From Nocardioides conyzicola (GTDB lineage Bacteria; Actinomycetota; Actinomycetes; Propionibacteriales; Nocardioidaceae): a stretch of DNA of 64,000 nucleotides. Positions 8,583 through 16,611 of the stretch are shown piece by piece. The stretch is from contig NZ_BAABKM010000002.1 of assembly GCF_039543825.1 (NCBI RefSeq), positions 2,202,133-2,266,132 of the forward strand, given 5' to 3'. The number at the start of each line of letters is the position of its first letter. Positions within the stretch are counted from its first letter, which is position 1. The notes beneath the pieces were generated by a model, which did no database searches, was not told where the DNA came from, and worked only from the letters and a program-made list of their open reading frames with translations. Both the position numbers and the translations under genes were made by a program.

Positions 8583-10562
8583 ATGCTGCGTCGACGTCCG
8601 ATCATCACTCCCTCCAGGATCGCGCGGGCGGCTGTCGGGGCCTGCGCGCTCCTCGTGGTCGGGCCGTTCGCGCCGACGCCGTACGCCGCTGCGGCAGCAC
8701 CGGCCACGTTCGTCGACCTCGGCAGCGCCGCGTCGTACTCGGTGCTCGCCGGTGCCGGCGTGACCAACACCGGCACCGCGACGGTGCTCGCCGGCGACCT
8801 CGGGCTCAGTCCCGCGGGCGCGATCGCCGGGTTCCCACCTGGCACCACCCAGGGCGTGATCCACGACAAGGACGCTGCCGCAGCCACCGCGCAGGAGGAC
8901 CGGCAGGCGGCGTACGACGCCGCGGCCAGGCAGACCGGCGGCACCCCGTTCGCGGGCGACCAGGCCGGGGCGGTCTTCAAGCCCGGTGTCCACACGAGCA
9001 CCGCGGCCGTCACGAACACCGGCACGATGACGCTCGACGCCGACGGCGACTCCAGTGCCGTCTTCGTCTTCCAGGTCGGCGCGGCCTTCAGCTCGGCTGC
9101 CGCGAGCAAGATCGTCGTCACCGACGGCGCGCTCGCCAACAACGTCTACTGGCAGGTGGTCGGGGCGGTGTCCTTCGGCGCCGGGGCCAAGGTCGTCGGG
9201 ACCTTCCTCGGTGCGGGCGCGATCTCGTTCGGCGAGGGCGCCTCGATCAAGGGCCGGGCGCTGACGCCCTCCACCGTGGGGCTGGCCAACAGCCCGTTCG
9301 CCAGAGCCAAGGACGATCTCACCGCTCCGGTGGTCACCATCGACGGCGGAGCGGCCCGCTCCACCAACGACCCGACGCCGGCGATCGCGGGCACGACCGA
9401 CGAGCCGGCGGTCACGGCGGTGTCGGTCACGGTGGCGGGCCAGTCGCTGACCACCACGGTCGGGGCCGGGGGAGCCTGGAGCGTCAGCACATCTGCTCTC
9501 CCCGCCGGCGCCCACATCCTGACCGCGTCGGTCACGGACGGCTCCCGCAACACGGGCACCGCCCAGCAGGTCCTGACGATCGACGTGACGGCGCCGCAGG
9601 TGATCATCAGCGGGGGCGCCCACCGGTCCACCAACGACCGGACCCCCGCCGTCGCCGGCACGAGCGACGCGCCGACCGGCACCACGGTGAGCGTGGACGT
9701 GGGCGACCAGACCCGGACCGCCACGGTGGCGGCGGGCGGAGCCTGGAGCGTCCAGGCCACAGCCCTCACCGAGAACTCGCACCAGGTCGTCGCCTCCATC
9801 GATGACGTCGCCGGCAACACCGGCACGGCGACCCAGGTCCTCACCGTGGACGTCACGGTGCCGGTCGTGGCCATCGACGGCGGGGCGAGCAGGTCGACGT
9901 CGGACACGTCCCCGTGGACCTACGGCACGACCGCCGAGAAGGCAGGCACGATCGTGAACGTCAGCGTGGGCAGCCAGGACCTCACCGCCACGGTGCACGC
10001 CGGCGGCACCTGGGGCGTCAGCGCGGCCTCCCTGCGCGACGGCCGCTACCGGGTCGTGGCCTCGGTGACGGACGCCGCGCAGAACACCGGCACCGCGACC
10101 CAGGTGCTCACCATCGGCAACCCGGGGCCGAGCGACCCCGGCTACCGCTACCAGCCCGACGCAGCCATCCGCGTGACCAACGGCTCCTTCGTCGGTGTCG
10201 GCAGCTACGCCGCCGGCCAGCGGGTGGTCGACCAGCTCGCGAAGCACGCTCGTCGAGCCACCTTCCAGGTGCGGCTGACCAACCGGGGTGACGCGCCCGA
10301 CGCGATGGCGCTGCTCGGGACACCACGGAGCAAGAAGTTCACGGTCGCCTACCTCGTCGGCACCCACGACGTGACGCGCGCGGTCACCGCGGGCACCTAC
10401 CGGACCAGGAGCCTCGCGCCGGGCACGTCGATGCTGGTGACCGTCAAGGTCTCGAGGACCAAGGCCGCCCGGGTCGGTGACAGCCGGTCGTTCCGGGTCC
10501 GGGCGACGTCCTCGCACGCATCGGCACGCCGTGACACCGTGGTCGCCGTCGTACGGCGCTGA
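8583..10562 (+). CDS. Secreted ice-binding-family (DUF3494) protein with three Ig-like repeats
   Basis: 659 aa. A signal peptide ends near residue 37 (ALLVVGPFAPTPYAAAA). Residues about 40-236 form a DUF3494/ice-binding domain: FVDLGSAASYSVLAGAGVTNTG, GDLGLSPAGAI, VFVFQVG and VVGTFLGAGAISFGEGASIKGRAL. Three tandem Ig-like repeats follow (about 243-335, 335-427, 427-517), each starting APVVTIDGGAxRST and ending NTGTATQVLTIDV. A C-terminal beta-rich domain (about 530-659) has no anchor, sortase motif or helix. DUF3494 proteins bind ice or act as adhesins; Ig repeats support a cell-surface or matrix role. No -10 or strong Shine-Dalgarno is apparent; the leader is structured. The next gene is convergent. 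Confidence 0.85.
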   Translation: MLRRRPIITPSRIARAAVGACALLVVGPFAPTPYAAAAAPATFVDLGSAASYSVLAGAGVTNTGTATVLAGDLGLSPAGAIAGFPPGTTQGVIHDKDAAAATAQEDRQAAYDAAARQTGGTPFAGDQAGAVFKPGVHTSTAAVTNTGTMTLDADGDSSAVFVFQVGAAFSSAAASKIVVTDGALANNVYWQVVGAVSFGAGAKVVGTFLGAGAISFGEGASIKGRALTPSTVGLANSPFARAKDDLTAPVVTIDGGAARSTNDPTPAIAGTTDEPAVTAVSVTVAGQSLTTTVGAGGAWSVSTSALPAGAHILTASVTDGSRNTGTAQQVLTIDVTAPQVIISGGAHRSTNDRTPAVAGTSDAPTGTTVSVDVGDQTRTATVAAGGAWSVQATALTENSHQVVASIDDVAGNTGTATQVLTVDVTVPVVAIDGGASRSTSDTSPWTYGTTAEKAGTIVNVSVGSQDLTATVHAGGTWGVSAASLRDGRYRVVASVTDAAQNTGTATQVLTIGNPGPSDPGYRYQPDAAIRVTNGSFVGVGSYAAGQRVVDQLAKHARRATFQVRLTNRGDAPDAMALLGTPRSKKFTVAYLVGTHDVTRAVTAGTYRTRSLAPGTSMLVTVKVSRTKAARVGDSRSFRVRATSSHASARRDTVVAVVRR

Positions 10563-10603
10563 GAGGGAACCCGATCGCGCCACCGTGAAGGGCGACCGCT
10601 GAC

Positions 10604-11329
10604 TCAGGCCTGCTCGGCGAGCCAGGTCTCGAAGCTCGGGCCGCGCAGCAGGGCGTCCGGTCCGGGCAGCATCGCGCCCTTGGCCAGGCTCTCGGGTGCC
10701 GGGACGGCCTCGACCCGCACGTCCTCGCCGGACCTCTCGACGAGACGGCGCACCTGGTCGACCAGGTTCTCCTGGTGCGGCCCGGCGAGCTCGACATCGC
10801 CCTCGATCACGCCGGTGGCGACGTCGAGGAGCATCTGGACGATCTCACCGGTCGCGACCGGCTGGGTGGGGACGTCGATGATCGAGGCGACGCCGTCCTG
10901 GGTGTTCCACTGCAGCATCTGGGAGGCGAAGTCGAGGAACTGGGTCGCCCGGAGTACCACCACGCCCGGAGCCGTCGCCCGGTAGGTCTGCTCCTGGTCG
11001 AGCTTGGCGACGTAGTAGTCGTAGTCGGGGCTGCGGTCGACGCCGACGATCGAGAGCACGACGGTGCGGCGTACGCCGGCCGCCGTCGCGGCGGTGCCGA
11101 TGGTGCGCGCGACGGTCGGGAAGAAGGTGGCCGCCTGGTCGAGCGGACAGGCCGTCACGTCGACGACGGTGTCGACGCCGGCGAGCGCGGCCTCGAGCTC
11201 GGGGCCCGGCGCGAGCAGGTCGAAGCCGGTCTCGCGGGCGATCTCCACGACCTCGTGACCTTCCTTGCGGGCGAGGGCGGTGAGCTGGGAGCCGATGCGG
11301 CCGGTGGCGCCGGCGATGGCGATCTTCAT
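10604..11329 (-). CDS. NmrA-like NAD(P)-binding atypical SDR
   Basis: 241 aa. Begins MKIAIAGATGRIGSQL with the Rossmann motif GATGRIG at residues 7-13. The pattern VDTVVDVTAC and AGVRRTVVLSIVGVD is that of NmrA/quinone-oxidoreductase-2-like or YwnB-like proteins; a Tyr (YYVAKLDQE) with Lys four residues later resembles the SDR YxxxK pair. Cytosolic; could be a redox sensor or NAD(P)H reductase. The ATG follows GGAGACC. It is divergent from an Rrf2 regulator, a common pairing in which the Rrf2 protein represses the reductase. Substrate unknown. Confidence 0.8.
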   Translation of the reverse strand: MKIAIAGATGRIGSQLTALARKEGHEVVEIARETGFDLLAPGPELEAALAGVDTVVDVTACPLDQAATFFPTVARTIGTAATAAGVRRTVVLSIVGVDRSPDYDYYVAKLDQEQTYRATAPGVVVLRATQFLDFASQMLQWNTQDGVASIIDVPTQPVATGEIVQMLLDVATGVIEGDVELAGPHQENLVDQVRRLVERSGEDVRVEAVPAPESLAKGAMLPGPDALLRGPSFETWLAEQA

Positions 11330-11350
11330 GGTGGTCTCCTCTGCGAATTT

Positions 11351-11421
11351 AACGCGGATAGTAGATATCCGTGATTAGAGCACAGAACGCGGACACTTGT
11401 CATCCATGATTCGCGTAGGAT
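11351..11421. promoter_or_regulatory. Twin Rrf2-type operators and leaderless promoter
   Basis: A 26-base element beginning AACGCGGA and ending ATCC(G/A)TGATT occurs twice, at 11351-11376 and 11386-11411, matching at 19 of 26 positions and offset by 35 bases. The first contains the inverted repeat CGGATA-N5-TATCCG (11355-11371). A TAGGAT -10 box (11416-11421) lies six bases before the Rrf2 ATG, indicating leaderless transcription. The sites sit between the divergent genes and probably bind the Rrf2 protein. Confidence 0.6.
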
Positions 11422-11427
11422 GCCGCC

Positions 11428-11910
11428 ATGAAGATGTCCGGGGGCGTGGAGTGGGCCGTGCACTGCTGCGTGGTCCTCAGCGAGGCCGAGGGTCCGGTGC
11501 CTGCGCAGCGGCTCGCCGAGTTCCACGGCATCTCGCGCACCTACCTGGCCAAGCACCTGCAGGCGCTCTCGCGAGCGGGCATCGTCAGCTCGACCGAGGG
11601 ACGGGTCGGCGGCTACGTGCTGACCCGGCCGGCCGACCAGGTGACCGTGCTCGACATCGTGCTCGCCGTCGACGGCCGCGAGCAGGCCTTCCGGTGCACG
11701 GAGATCCGGCAGAACGGTCCGCTCCCCGCCACCGGTGCCGTCTGCGAGAAGCCGTGCGGCGTCGCCCGGGTGATGTACGCCGCCGAGCAGGCCTGGCGCT
11801 CCTCCCTGAAGGAGGTGACCGTCGCCGACCTCGCCGCGTCCGTCACGGCCGACGTCGGGGCCGGCACGTTCCCGGCGCTGCGCGGCTGGCTCGCGGGTGA
11901 CGCCGTCTAG
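11428..11910 (+). CDS. Rrf2 family transcriptional regulator
   Basis: 160 aa winged-helix protein. The helix-turn-helix spans about 24-50 (VPAQRLAEFHGISRTYLAKHLQ) followed by the wing SSTEGRVGGYVLTRPA, which is diagnostic of Rrf2. Three cysteines, C90, C106 and C110 (FRCTE...CEKPCG), lie where NsrR/IscR-type proteins hold an iron-sulfur cluster, but spacing differs from the usual C-x5-8-C-x5-7-C, so either a cluster or thiol-based sensing is possible. C13 and C14 are additional. The ATG is placed six bases after a -10 box. Divergent from the NmrA-like gene, which is its probable target. Stop overlaps the convergent DUF1772 gene by four bases (CTAG). Confidence 0.88.
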   Translation: MKMSGGVEWAVHCCVVLSEAEGPVPAQRLAEFHGISRTYLAKHLQALSRAGIVSSTEGRVGGYVLTRPADQVTVLDIVLAVDGREQAFRCTEIRQNGPLPATGAVCEKPCGVARVMYAAEQAWRSSLKEVTVADLAASVTADVGAGTFPALRGWLAGDAV

Positions 11911-12362
11911 GACCTCCACGCCGCCCAGGCGAGGCAGGCGAGCGCGCCGGTCGAGGTGAGGGTGCGCACGACGTTCCACCGCACCCACGCGGTCTCGAAG
12001 TCGGCGCGCGAGCCGCCCGCAGCGAGCGCGTCGTTGAGCGGGATGTTGCCGACGGCGGTGACGGCCACGGTGCCCAGCGCGAGCGCGAGCCCGGCGATCG
12101 CCCAGCCGCGGGCGCCGGACCCGGTGGTCGCGACGGCGACCGCGGCGAGGGCCGGGGCGCCGAGGAAGGTCAGCATGAAGACCGGGTTCACGATCGCCAC
12201 GTTGATGTGGTTCATCGACGACGTGAACGTGTGGTCGTCGGTGCGGGCCAGGCCGGGCATCACGCCGCTCGCCCAGGTGTAGTAGGTCCCGGCCTGGAGG
12301 CCGGCGGCGACGGTGGCAGCCAGCAGGACGGGTCCGCGGACGGTGTCGAGGAGATCGCTCAT
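11907..12362 (-). CDS. DUF1772 membrane protein
   Basis: 151 aa with four predicted membrane helices (about 7-25, 54-75, 81-101, 128-148). The anthrone-oxygenase-like DUF1772 pattern is visible in QAGTYYTWASGVMPGL and in FxxxMNHINVAIVNPVFML, with VGNIPLNDALA in the last third. DUF1772 members include noncanonical anthrone oxygenases, but most bacterial ones are uncharacterised. I used ATG at 12362, the start of the conserved domain; in-frame ATGs lie upstream at 12398 and 12524. Divergent from an AraC regulator, its likely controller. Convergent with the Rrf2 gene, sharing four bases. Confidence 0.75.
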   Translation of the reverse strand: MSDLLDTVRGPVLLAATVAAGLQAGTYYTWASGVMPGLARTDDHTFTSSMNHINVAIVNPVFMLTFLGAPALAAVAVATTGSGARGWAIAGLALALGTVAVTAVGNIPLNDALAAGGSRADFETAWVRWNVVRTLTSTGALACLAWAAWRS

Positions 12363-12448
12363 GGAACCAGCAGACCGCGGATCGGTGAGACGATCCATCG
12401 TCGTACGGCGCTCTTCCATACGCGAGCGTCCAGGTCTACCGTGACGAC

Positions 12449-13384
12449 ATGGACGGACTGGCCGCGCTCCTCGACGGACCCCGCGCCCGCGGCGCGTTCC
12501 TGCTGCGCTGCCTGATGGACCCACCGTGGGCGGTGCGGCTCGAGGACGAGTCGCCGCTGTCGCTGACGGCCGTCGTGCGGGGCGGGTTCTGGGCGATCCC
12601 GGACGTGGGGGAGCCGTTCCGGCTCGAGGCCGGCGACGTCGTGATCGGCCTCGGGCCCGACCACTGGACGATCGCCGACTCCCTCGCGACCGAGCCGCAG
12701 GTCGTGATCCACCCCGGCCAGCACTGCACGACGCTCGACGGGCAGTCGCTCGAGGAGGAGATGCACCAGGGCGTGCGCAGCTGGGGCAACAGCGCCACCG
12801 GCGAGACGGTGATGCTCACCGGCGCCTACCTCTTGGAGGGCGAGGTGAGCCGTCGGCTGCTGCGGGCGCTGCCGCGCTTCGTCGTGCTCAGCGAGCGTGA
12901 GCTCGGCTCACCCCTGGTCGCCCTGCTCGCCGACGAGATCGTCAAGGACGACCCGGGCCAGGACGCCGTGCTCGACCGCCTGCTCGACCTCCTGCTGATC
13001 GCCGTCCTGCGAGCGTGGTTCGCGCGGCCCGAGGCCTCGCCTCCCGCCTGGTACGCCGGGCAGGGCGACCCCGTCGTCGGTCCGGCGCTACGGCTGATGC
13101 AGCACCACCCCGAGCACCCGTGGACCGTCGCCGAGCTGGCCACGGCCGGCGGGGTCTCCCGCGCCGCGTTCGCCCGGCGCTTCAGCGACGTCGTCGGTGA
13201 GCCCCCGATGGCGTTCCTGACCGGCTGGCGCCTGGCGCTCGCCGCCGATCTGCTGCGCGAGCCCTCGGCCACGCTGGCGACGGTCGCCCGGCAGGTCGGC
13301 TACTCCACGCCGTTCGCCCTGAGCACCGCCTTCAAGCGGGCGTACGGCGTCAGCCCGCGCGACCACCGCGCGCTGGTGGCCTAG
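12449..13384 (+). CDS. AraC family regulator (cupin_6 + HTH_18)
   Basis: 311 aa. The N-terminal half is a cupin-like sensor (VVRGGFWAIPDVGEPFRLEAGDVVIGLGP). The C-terminal third (about 215-308) has the two AraC helix-turn-helix motifs: WTVAELATAGGVSRAAFARRF and LATVARQVGYSTPFALSTAF then KRAYGVSPRDHR. The cupin_6 architecture is common in actinobacterial regulators that control an adjacent oxidoreductase or DUF1772 gene. The ATG is six bases after a TACCGT -10 box (12437-12442), suggesting leaderless translation. Its stop shares a CTAG with the convergent DapB-like gene. Effector unknown. Confidence 0.9.
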   Translation: MDGLAALLDGPRARGAFLLRCLMDPPWAVRLEDESPLSLTAVVRGGFWAIPDVGEPFRLEAGDVVIGLGPDHWTIADSLATEPQVVIHPGQHCTTLDGQSLEEEMHQGVRSWGNSATGETVMLTGAYLLEGEVSRRLLRALPRFVVLSERELGSPLVALLADEIVKDDPGQDAVLDRLLDLLLIAVLRAWFARPEASPPAWYAGQGDPVVGPALRLMQHHPEHPWTVAELATAGGVSRAAFARRFSDVVGEPPMAFLTGWRLALAADLLREPSATLATVARQVGYSTPFALSTAFKRAYGVSPRDHRALVA

Positions 13385-14454
13385 CGGATCGTCCCGACCC
13401 CGGGGATGAGCGGCAGGTCGAGGGCGGTGACCCAGCCCGCGGGCAGGTCGTTGACGGCGGGTACGGCGTTGAGCGCGCGCAGCCCGGTGGCCAGGCACCC
13501 GGCGACCGCCGGCGCCCGGCCCGACCCGTCGGTGAAGCGGAACGCCGTCTCCTGGGTGATCGACGGCGAGCCGTGGATCTCGACCTTGTAGACGTCGTCG
13601 GCCGAGCCGGCCGGCCAGTCCGGTGCGGCGTCGAGGCCGATCCGGTTGACGTGCTCCAGGGAGATGACCTCGCGGCCCTGGAAGACGCCGTTGATCGTGA
13701 AGCGGATGGCGGCCACGTCGCCCGCGGAGATGACGCCCTTGGCCGTCGTGCGGTCGGTCGGCGTCACCCACTTCTCCCAGGTCGTGGTGATGTCGTCGAG
13801 CTCGATGCCGGCGGCGTGCGCGATCATCGGGACGGTCGCACCCCAGGCCATGATCAGCAGCTCCGGGATCTCCAGCAGCGGCGTGAAGTCGGGCGAGCGG
13901 CCGATGCCCATCTCGTCCTCGTAGTCGCCCTCGTAGTCGGTGTAGTCGAGCAGCTCCGACGCGCGCACGGAGTCGACCCGGCCGCACAACCCCATCAGGG
14001 TCAGGGGAAACAGGTCGTTGGCGAAGCCCGGGTCGATGCCGGTCGTGAAGCAGGAGGCGTTACCGGCGGCGCACGCCTCCGTGATCGGGTCGACCCAGTT
14101 GGCCGGGATCTGCTGCATCGTCGGCCACACCCACGGGGTCATCGCGGTCGAGCAGACGTCGATGCCGGCCCGCAGGAAGGCGGACATCACGCGGATGTTG
14201 TCGTCGGCGTACTGCGCCGTCGGTCCGTAGTGCACCAATGCGTCCGGCTCCAGGGCGATGAGCTCCTCGACGGAGTCGGTCGCGATCACCCCGGTCGGCG
14301 CGATGCCGCAGATGGTGCCGGCGTCGACGCCGACCTTGGCCGGGTTGGAGACGCCGACCCCGACGAGCTCGAAGACCGGGTGGTCGACGATCTCGGCGAT
14401 CACCATCGACCCGACCACACCGGTGCCCCACACGACCACGCGCTTCTTGTCCAT
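13381..14454 (-). CDS. Dihydrodipicolinate-reductase-like NAD(P)-dependent dehydrogenase
   Basis: 357 aa. N-terminal Rossmann fold with VVVWGTGVVGSMVIAEI (about residues 5-21), then a DapB-like core (PDALVHYGPTAQYADDN, GIDVCSTAMTPWVWP). The group includes 2,4-diaminopentanoate dehydrogenase and many uncharacterised mycobacterial proteins; it is not the lysine-pathway DapB, which is shorter. Third gene of the operon SDR - sulfotransferase - DapB-like, starting six bases after the sulfotransferase stop. With the KstR-like box in front of the operon, a role in steroid or related polycyclic breakdown is likely but unproven. Substrate unknown. Confidence 0.75.
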   Translation of the reverse strand: MDKKRVVVWGTGVVGSMVIAEIVDHPVFELVGVGVSNPAKVGVDAGTICGIAPTGVIATDSVEELIALEPDALVHYGPTAQYADDNIRVMSAFLRAGIDVCSTAMTPWVWPTMQQIPANWVDPITEACAAGNASCFTTGIDPGFANDLFPLTLMGLCGRVDSVRASELLDYTDYEGDYEDEMGIGRSPDFTPLLEIPELLIMAWGATVPMIAHAAGIELDDITTTWEKWVTPTDRTTAKGVISAGDVAAIRFTINGVFQGREVISLEHVNRIGLDAAPDWPAGSADDVYKVEIHGSPSITQETAFRFTDGSGRAPAVAGCLATGLRALNAVPAVNDLPAGWVTALDLPLIPGVGTIR

Positions 14455-14460
14455 GACGTC

Positions 14461-15618
14461 CTATCGGTCGAAAGCGGCGCGGACCCGGTCCTCGGTGAGG
14501 CCGTAGTCCTTGAGCGTGTACGTGTGCGAGGGCTTGGCCTTGCCCTGCTTGGACTCCTGGTCGATCTCCTCGATCGCCGCCTGCACTTCGGGGGTCCAGT
14601 CGAGACCGAACTGGTCGTAGACCCGCCGGGTCACTCCGAGCGGGTCGGTCACCAGGTCCTTGAAGGCGATGTCGATGAACTGGTCCTGGTTGTACGCCGG
14701 CCGCGCGTCGTGGAACGCGTGGAAGGCCCGGGACCAGAGGTCCAGCTGGGTGTGGCCGATGACGCCGCCGACGTACGTCGAGCTGTGGCCGACCGTCGTC
14801 TCCGCGGACAGCGAGCACGACGACGCGATGCAGGTGACCGGGTCGCGGTGCGTGTAGATGATCAGGGCGTCGGGATAGACGGTCATCAGCGCGTCGAGTG
14901 CCGTCATGTGCGACGGGTTCTTCAGGATCCAGCGCTTGCCGACGTCGTTGAGCCCGACGAGCTGCAGGTTCTCCTTGTGCCGCGCGTAGGCGTCGGTCCA
15001 GTCCTGCTGCTTGAGCCACTCGGTGTAGCGCGGCAGGTTGGCCAGCGACTCGTAGGAGTTGGACTTGCCGGTCTGCCGCAGCAGCCGCCAGCACTCCTCG
15101 ACCGTCGTGGCATCCATGTAGTGGATCCCCATGAACTCGGGGGACTCGACGTGGTGCGCCGAGAACGCCTGCTGCATGGCGGTGAAGATCGGGTCCGACT
15201 CCCACGTCTCCCGCGGCGGCCGGGGCTGGGGGTACTGCGTCAGCCACATCTCCAGGCCCTGCGAGCCCGGGTCCGCGTGCAGGTAGCGGTGCAGCGCCGT
15301 GGTGCCGGTCCGCGGCAGCCCCATCAGGAAGATCGGTCGCTCGATGGGGACGTCGACGTGCTCCGGGTGCGCGGTGAACTGTGCCTGCGTGAGCAGCACC
15401 CCGACCAGCGCCGACTTCACCTCGGAGCGCTGGAAGTAGTTGCCGCGCGGCGTCAGCCCGGCCTCCGGCGAGCTCAGGTCCTCGGTGAGGACCCGCAGGC
15501 CCTCCTCGTGGGCGGTCCCGCCGAAGTCGGACATGCCGGTCGTCCGGACGGCCGCCGCGACGATGTCGTCGTACGACCCGACGTCCGGGCGCTCCCGCAC
15601 CATGATGTTGTCGCTCAT
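14461..15618 (-). CDS. Sulfotransferase family protein
   Basis: 385 aa cytosolic. The 5'-phosphosulfate-binding loop is IFLMGLPRTGTTALHRYL (about residues 92-109) and a second PAPS segment is YPDALIIYTHRDPVTCIASS (about 250-269). Full-length for the Sulfotransfer_3 group. Proteins of this type in mycobacteria (Rv3529c, as I recall) belong to the cholesterol-linked KstR regulon. Second gene of the operon, 13 bases after the SDR stop. It may sulfonate a steroid or lipid, or bind CoA/PAPS-like ligands without sulfonation; the actual acceptor is unknown. Confidence 0.82.
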   Translation of the reverse strand: MSDNIMVRERPDVGSYDDIVAAAVRTTGMSDFGGTAHEEGLRVLTEDLSSPEAGLTPRGNYFQRSEVKSALVGVLLTQAQFTAHPEHVDVPIERPIFLMGLPRTGTTALHRYLHADPGSQGLEMWLTQYPQPRPPRETWESDPIFTAMQQAFSAHHVESPEFMGIHYMDATTVEECWRLLRQTGKSNSYESLANLPRYTEWLKQQDWTDAYARHKENLQLVGLNDVGKRWILKNPSHMTALDALMTVYPDALIIYTHRDPVTCIASSCSLSAETTVGHSSTYVGGVIGHTQLDLWSRAFHAFHDARPAYNQDQFIDIAFKDLVTDPLGVTRRVYDQFGLDWTPEVQAAIEEIDQESKQGKAKPSHTYTLKDYGLTEDRVRAAFDR

Positions 15619-15631
15619 GAGGTGGCCACCG

Positions 15632-16474
15632 TCAGCTGTGGAACTCGCCGCAGTCGACGGTCAGCATCTGACCCGTGACCGCGGAGGCCAGGTCGCTGGC
15701 GAGGAAGAGCGTCGCGCGGGCGACCTCCTCGGAGGAGGCCAGCCGCTTGAGGTCGGTCGGCGCGGCCTTCTCGGCGTACACCTGCTCGTGCGTCTTGTCC
15801 TCGACCGCCCCGAGGAAGTCGAAGTAGCCGCGGTTGACGTCCTCGTAGATGTACGACGGCGCGACGCTGTTGACGCGGATGCCGCGCGGCCCGAGCTCGG
15901 TCGCGAGCGACGAGGCGAGGTGCTCGAGCGCGCCCTTGGAGAGCTTGTAGCCGGCGTACTCGGGCTGCGAGGAGAAGGAGACGCAGGAGTTCAGCATGAT
16001 GATCGAGCCCTTCGACTCCGCCAGGGCGTCGGCGAAGAGCGCCGAGAGCCGCAGCGGGGCGAAGACGTTGGTCTCGTTGACCTTCGCGAGCTTGCGCGGG
16101 CTGATCTGGGTGATCGGGTCCATCGGCGGGATCGTGAAGGCGTTGTTGATGACGCAGTCGACGCGGCCGAACGCCTCGAGCGTCCTGTCCCGCAGGTTGA
16201 CCCGCGAGTCCTCGTCGGTCACGTCGGTGACCACGCTGACGACCTTCACCCCGTGGCCCTCGAGCTCCGCCTGCAGCTCGAGGAGCCGGGACTCCGTGCG
16301 GCTGGCGATCACGAGGTCGGCACCCATCCGGGCGGCCTCGTCGGCGAGGGACCGGCCCAGGCCGGGGCCGATGCCGGAGATGACGACGACCTTCCCCTTC
16401 AGCAGCGGGACGGCGCTGTAGCGCTCCTCGATGGAGGTGTCGTGGGCCTCGGCGTATCCAAGTTCGGTGGTCAC
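15632..16474 (-). CDS. Short-chain dehydrogenase/reductase, KstR-regulon type
   Basis: 280 aa classical-type SDR. Cofactor loop GIGPGLGRSLADEAARMGA (TGxxxGxG variant, about residues 34-52), NNA motif in VINNAFTIPP, catalytic Ser region IIMLNSCVSFSSQPEY and the YxxxK pair in YAGYKLSKGALEHL. I chose GTG at 16474: a TACTCT -10 on this strand (16486-16481) ends six bases before it, matching the leaderless pattern; GTG at 16480 is the alternative. A KstR-like box (16485-16498) overlaps that -10. A similar SDR next to a sulfotransferase (Rv3530c-Rv3529c) belongs to the mycobacterial KstR regulon, as I recall. Substrate probably a hydroxysteroid or CoA thioester, by inference. Confidence 0.82.
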   Translation of the reverse strand: MTTELGYAEAHDTSIEERYSAVPLLKGKVVVISGIGPGLGRSLADEAARMGADLVIASRTESRLLELQAELEGHGVKVVSVVTDVTDEDSRVNLRDRTLEAFGRVDCVINNAFTIPPMDPITQISPRKLAKVNETNVFAPLRLSALFADALAESKGSIIMLNSCVSFSSQPEYAGYKLSKGALEHLASSLATELGPRGIRVNSVAPSYIYEDVNRGYFDFLGAVEDKTHEQVYAEKAAPTDLKRLASSEEVARATLFLASDLASAVTGQMLTVDCGEFHS

Positions 16475-16484
16475 GCCCACAGAG

Positions 16485-16498
16485 TAGAACCTGTTCCA
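16485..16498. promoter_or_regulatory. KstR-like operator
   Basis: TAGAACCTGTTCCA fits the mycobacterial KstR consensus TnnAACnnGTTnnA at every fixed position. It overlaps the -10 box of the SDR promoter on the minus strand by two bases, so bound repressor would block initiation. Compare 27227-27240. Confidence 0.65.
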
Positions 16499-16570
16499 GT
16501 TTTGGTCGAGAGCGCGTCAGAAAACTGGTCCAGAGGGGTTTTCCAAGCCGTGTGACGTGTGTAACACTCA

Positions 16571-16592
16571 CGACCGAGCGATCGCTCGGTCG
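16571..16592. promoter_or_regulatory. 22-bp perfect palindrome, TetR-type operator candidate
   Basis: Half-site CGACCGAGCGA followed directly by its exact reverse complement, with no spacer. It lies 20 bases before the GTG of the NTF2-FMO gene and about 90 bases from the divergent SDR. Perfect 22-bp symmetry with an ACCGAGCG half-site is typical of TetR operators. No separate TetR gene is adjacent; the nearest TetR domain is the one fused to the acetoacetyl-CoA synthetase at 21743. Confidence 0.6.
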
Positions 16593-16611
16593 GGTTTGAG
16601 GAGGGAATATC

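Noticed and set aside
13573..15678. Long plus-strand frame over the DapB-like and sulfotransferase genes
   Set aside because: No family motifs; opposite strand holds clear enzymes with proper starts and overlaps.
16517..16532. A second KstR-like site (AAAACTGGTCC) near 16485
   Set aside because: Lacks the outer T and A and the second GTT; too degenerate to support.
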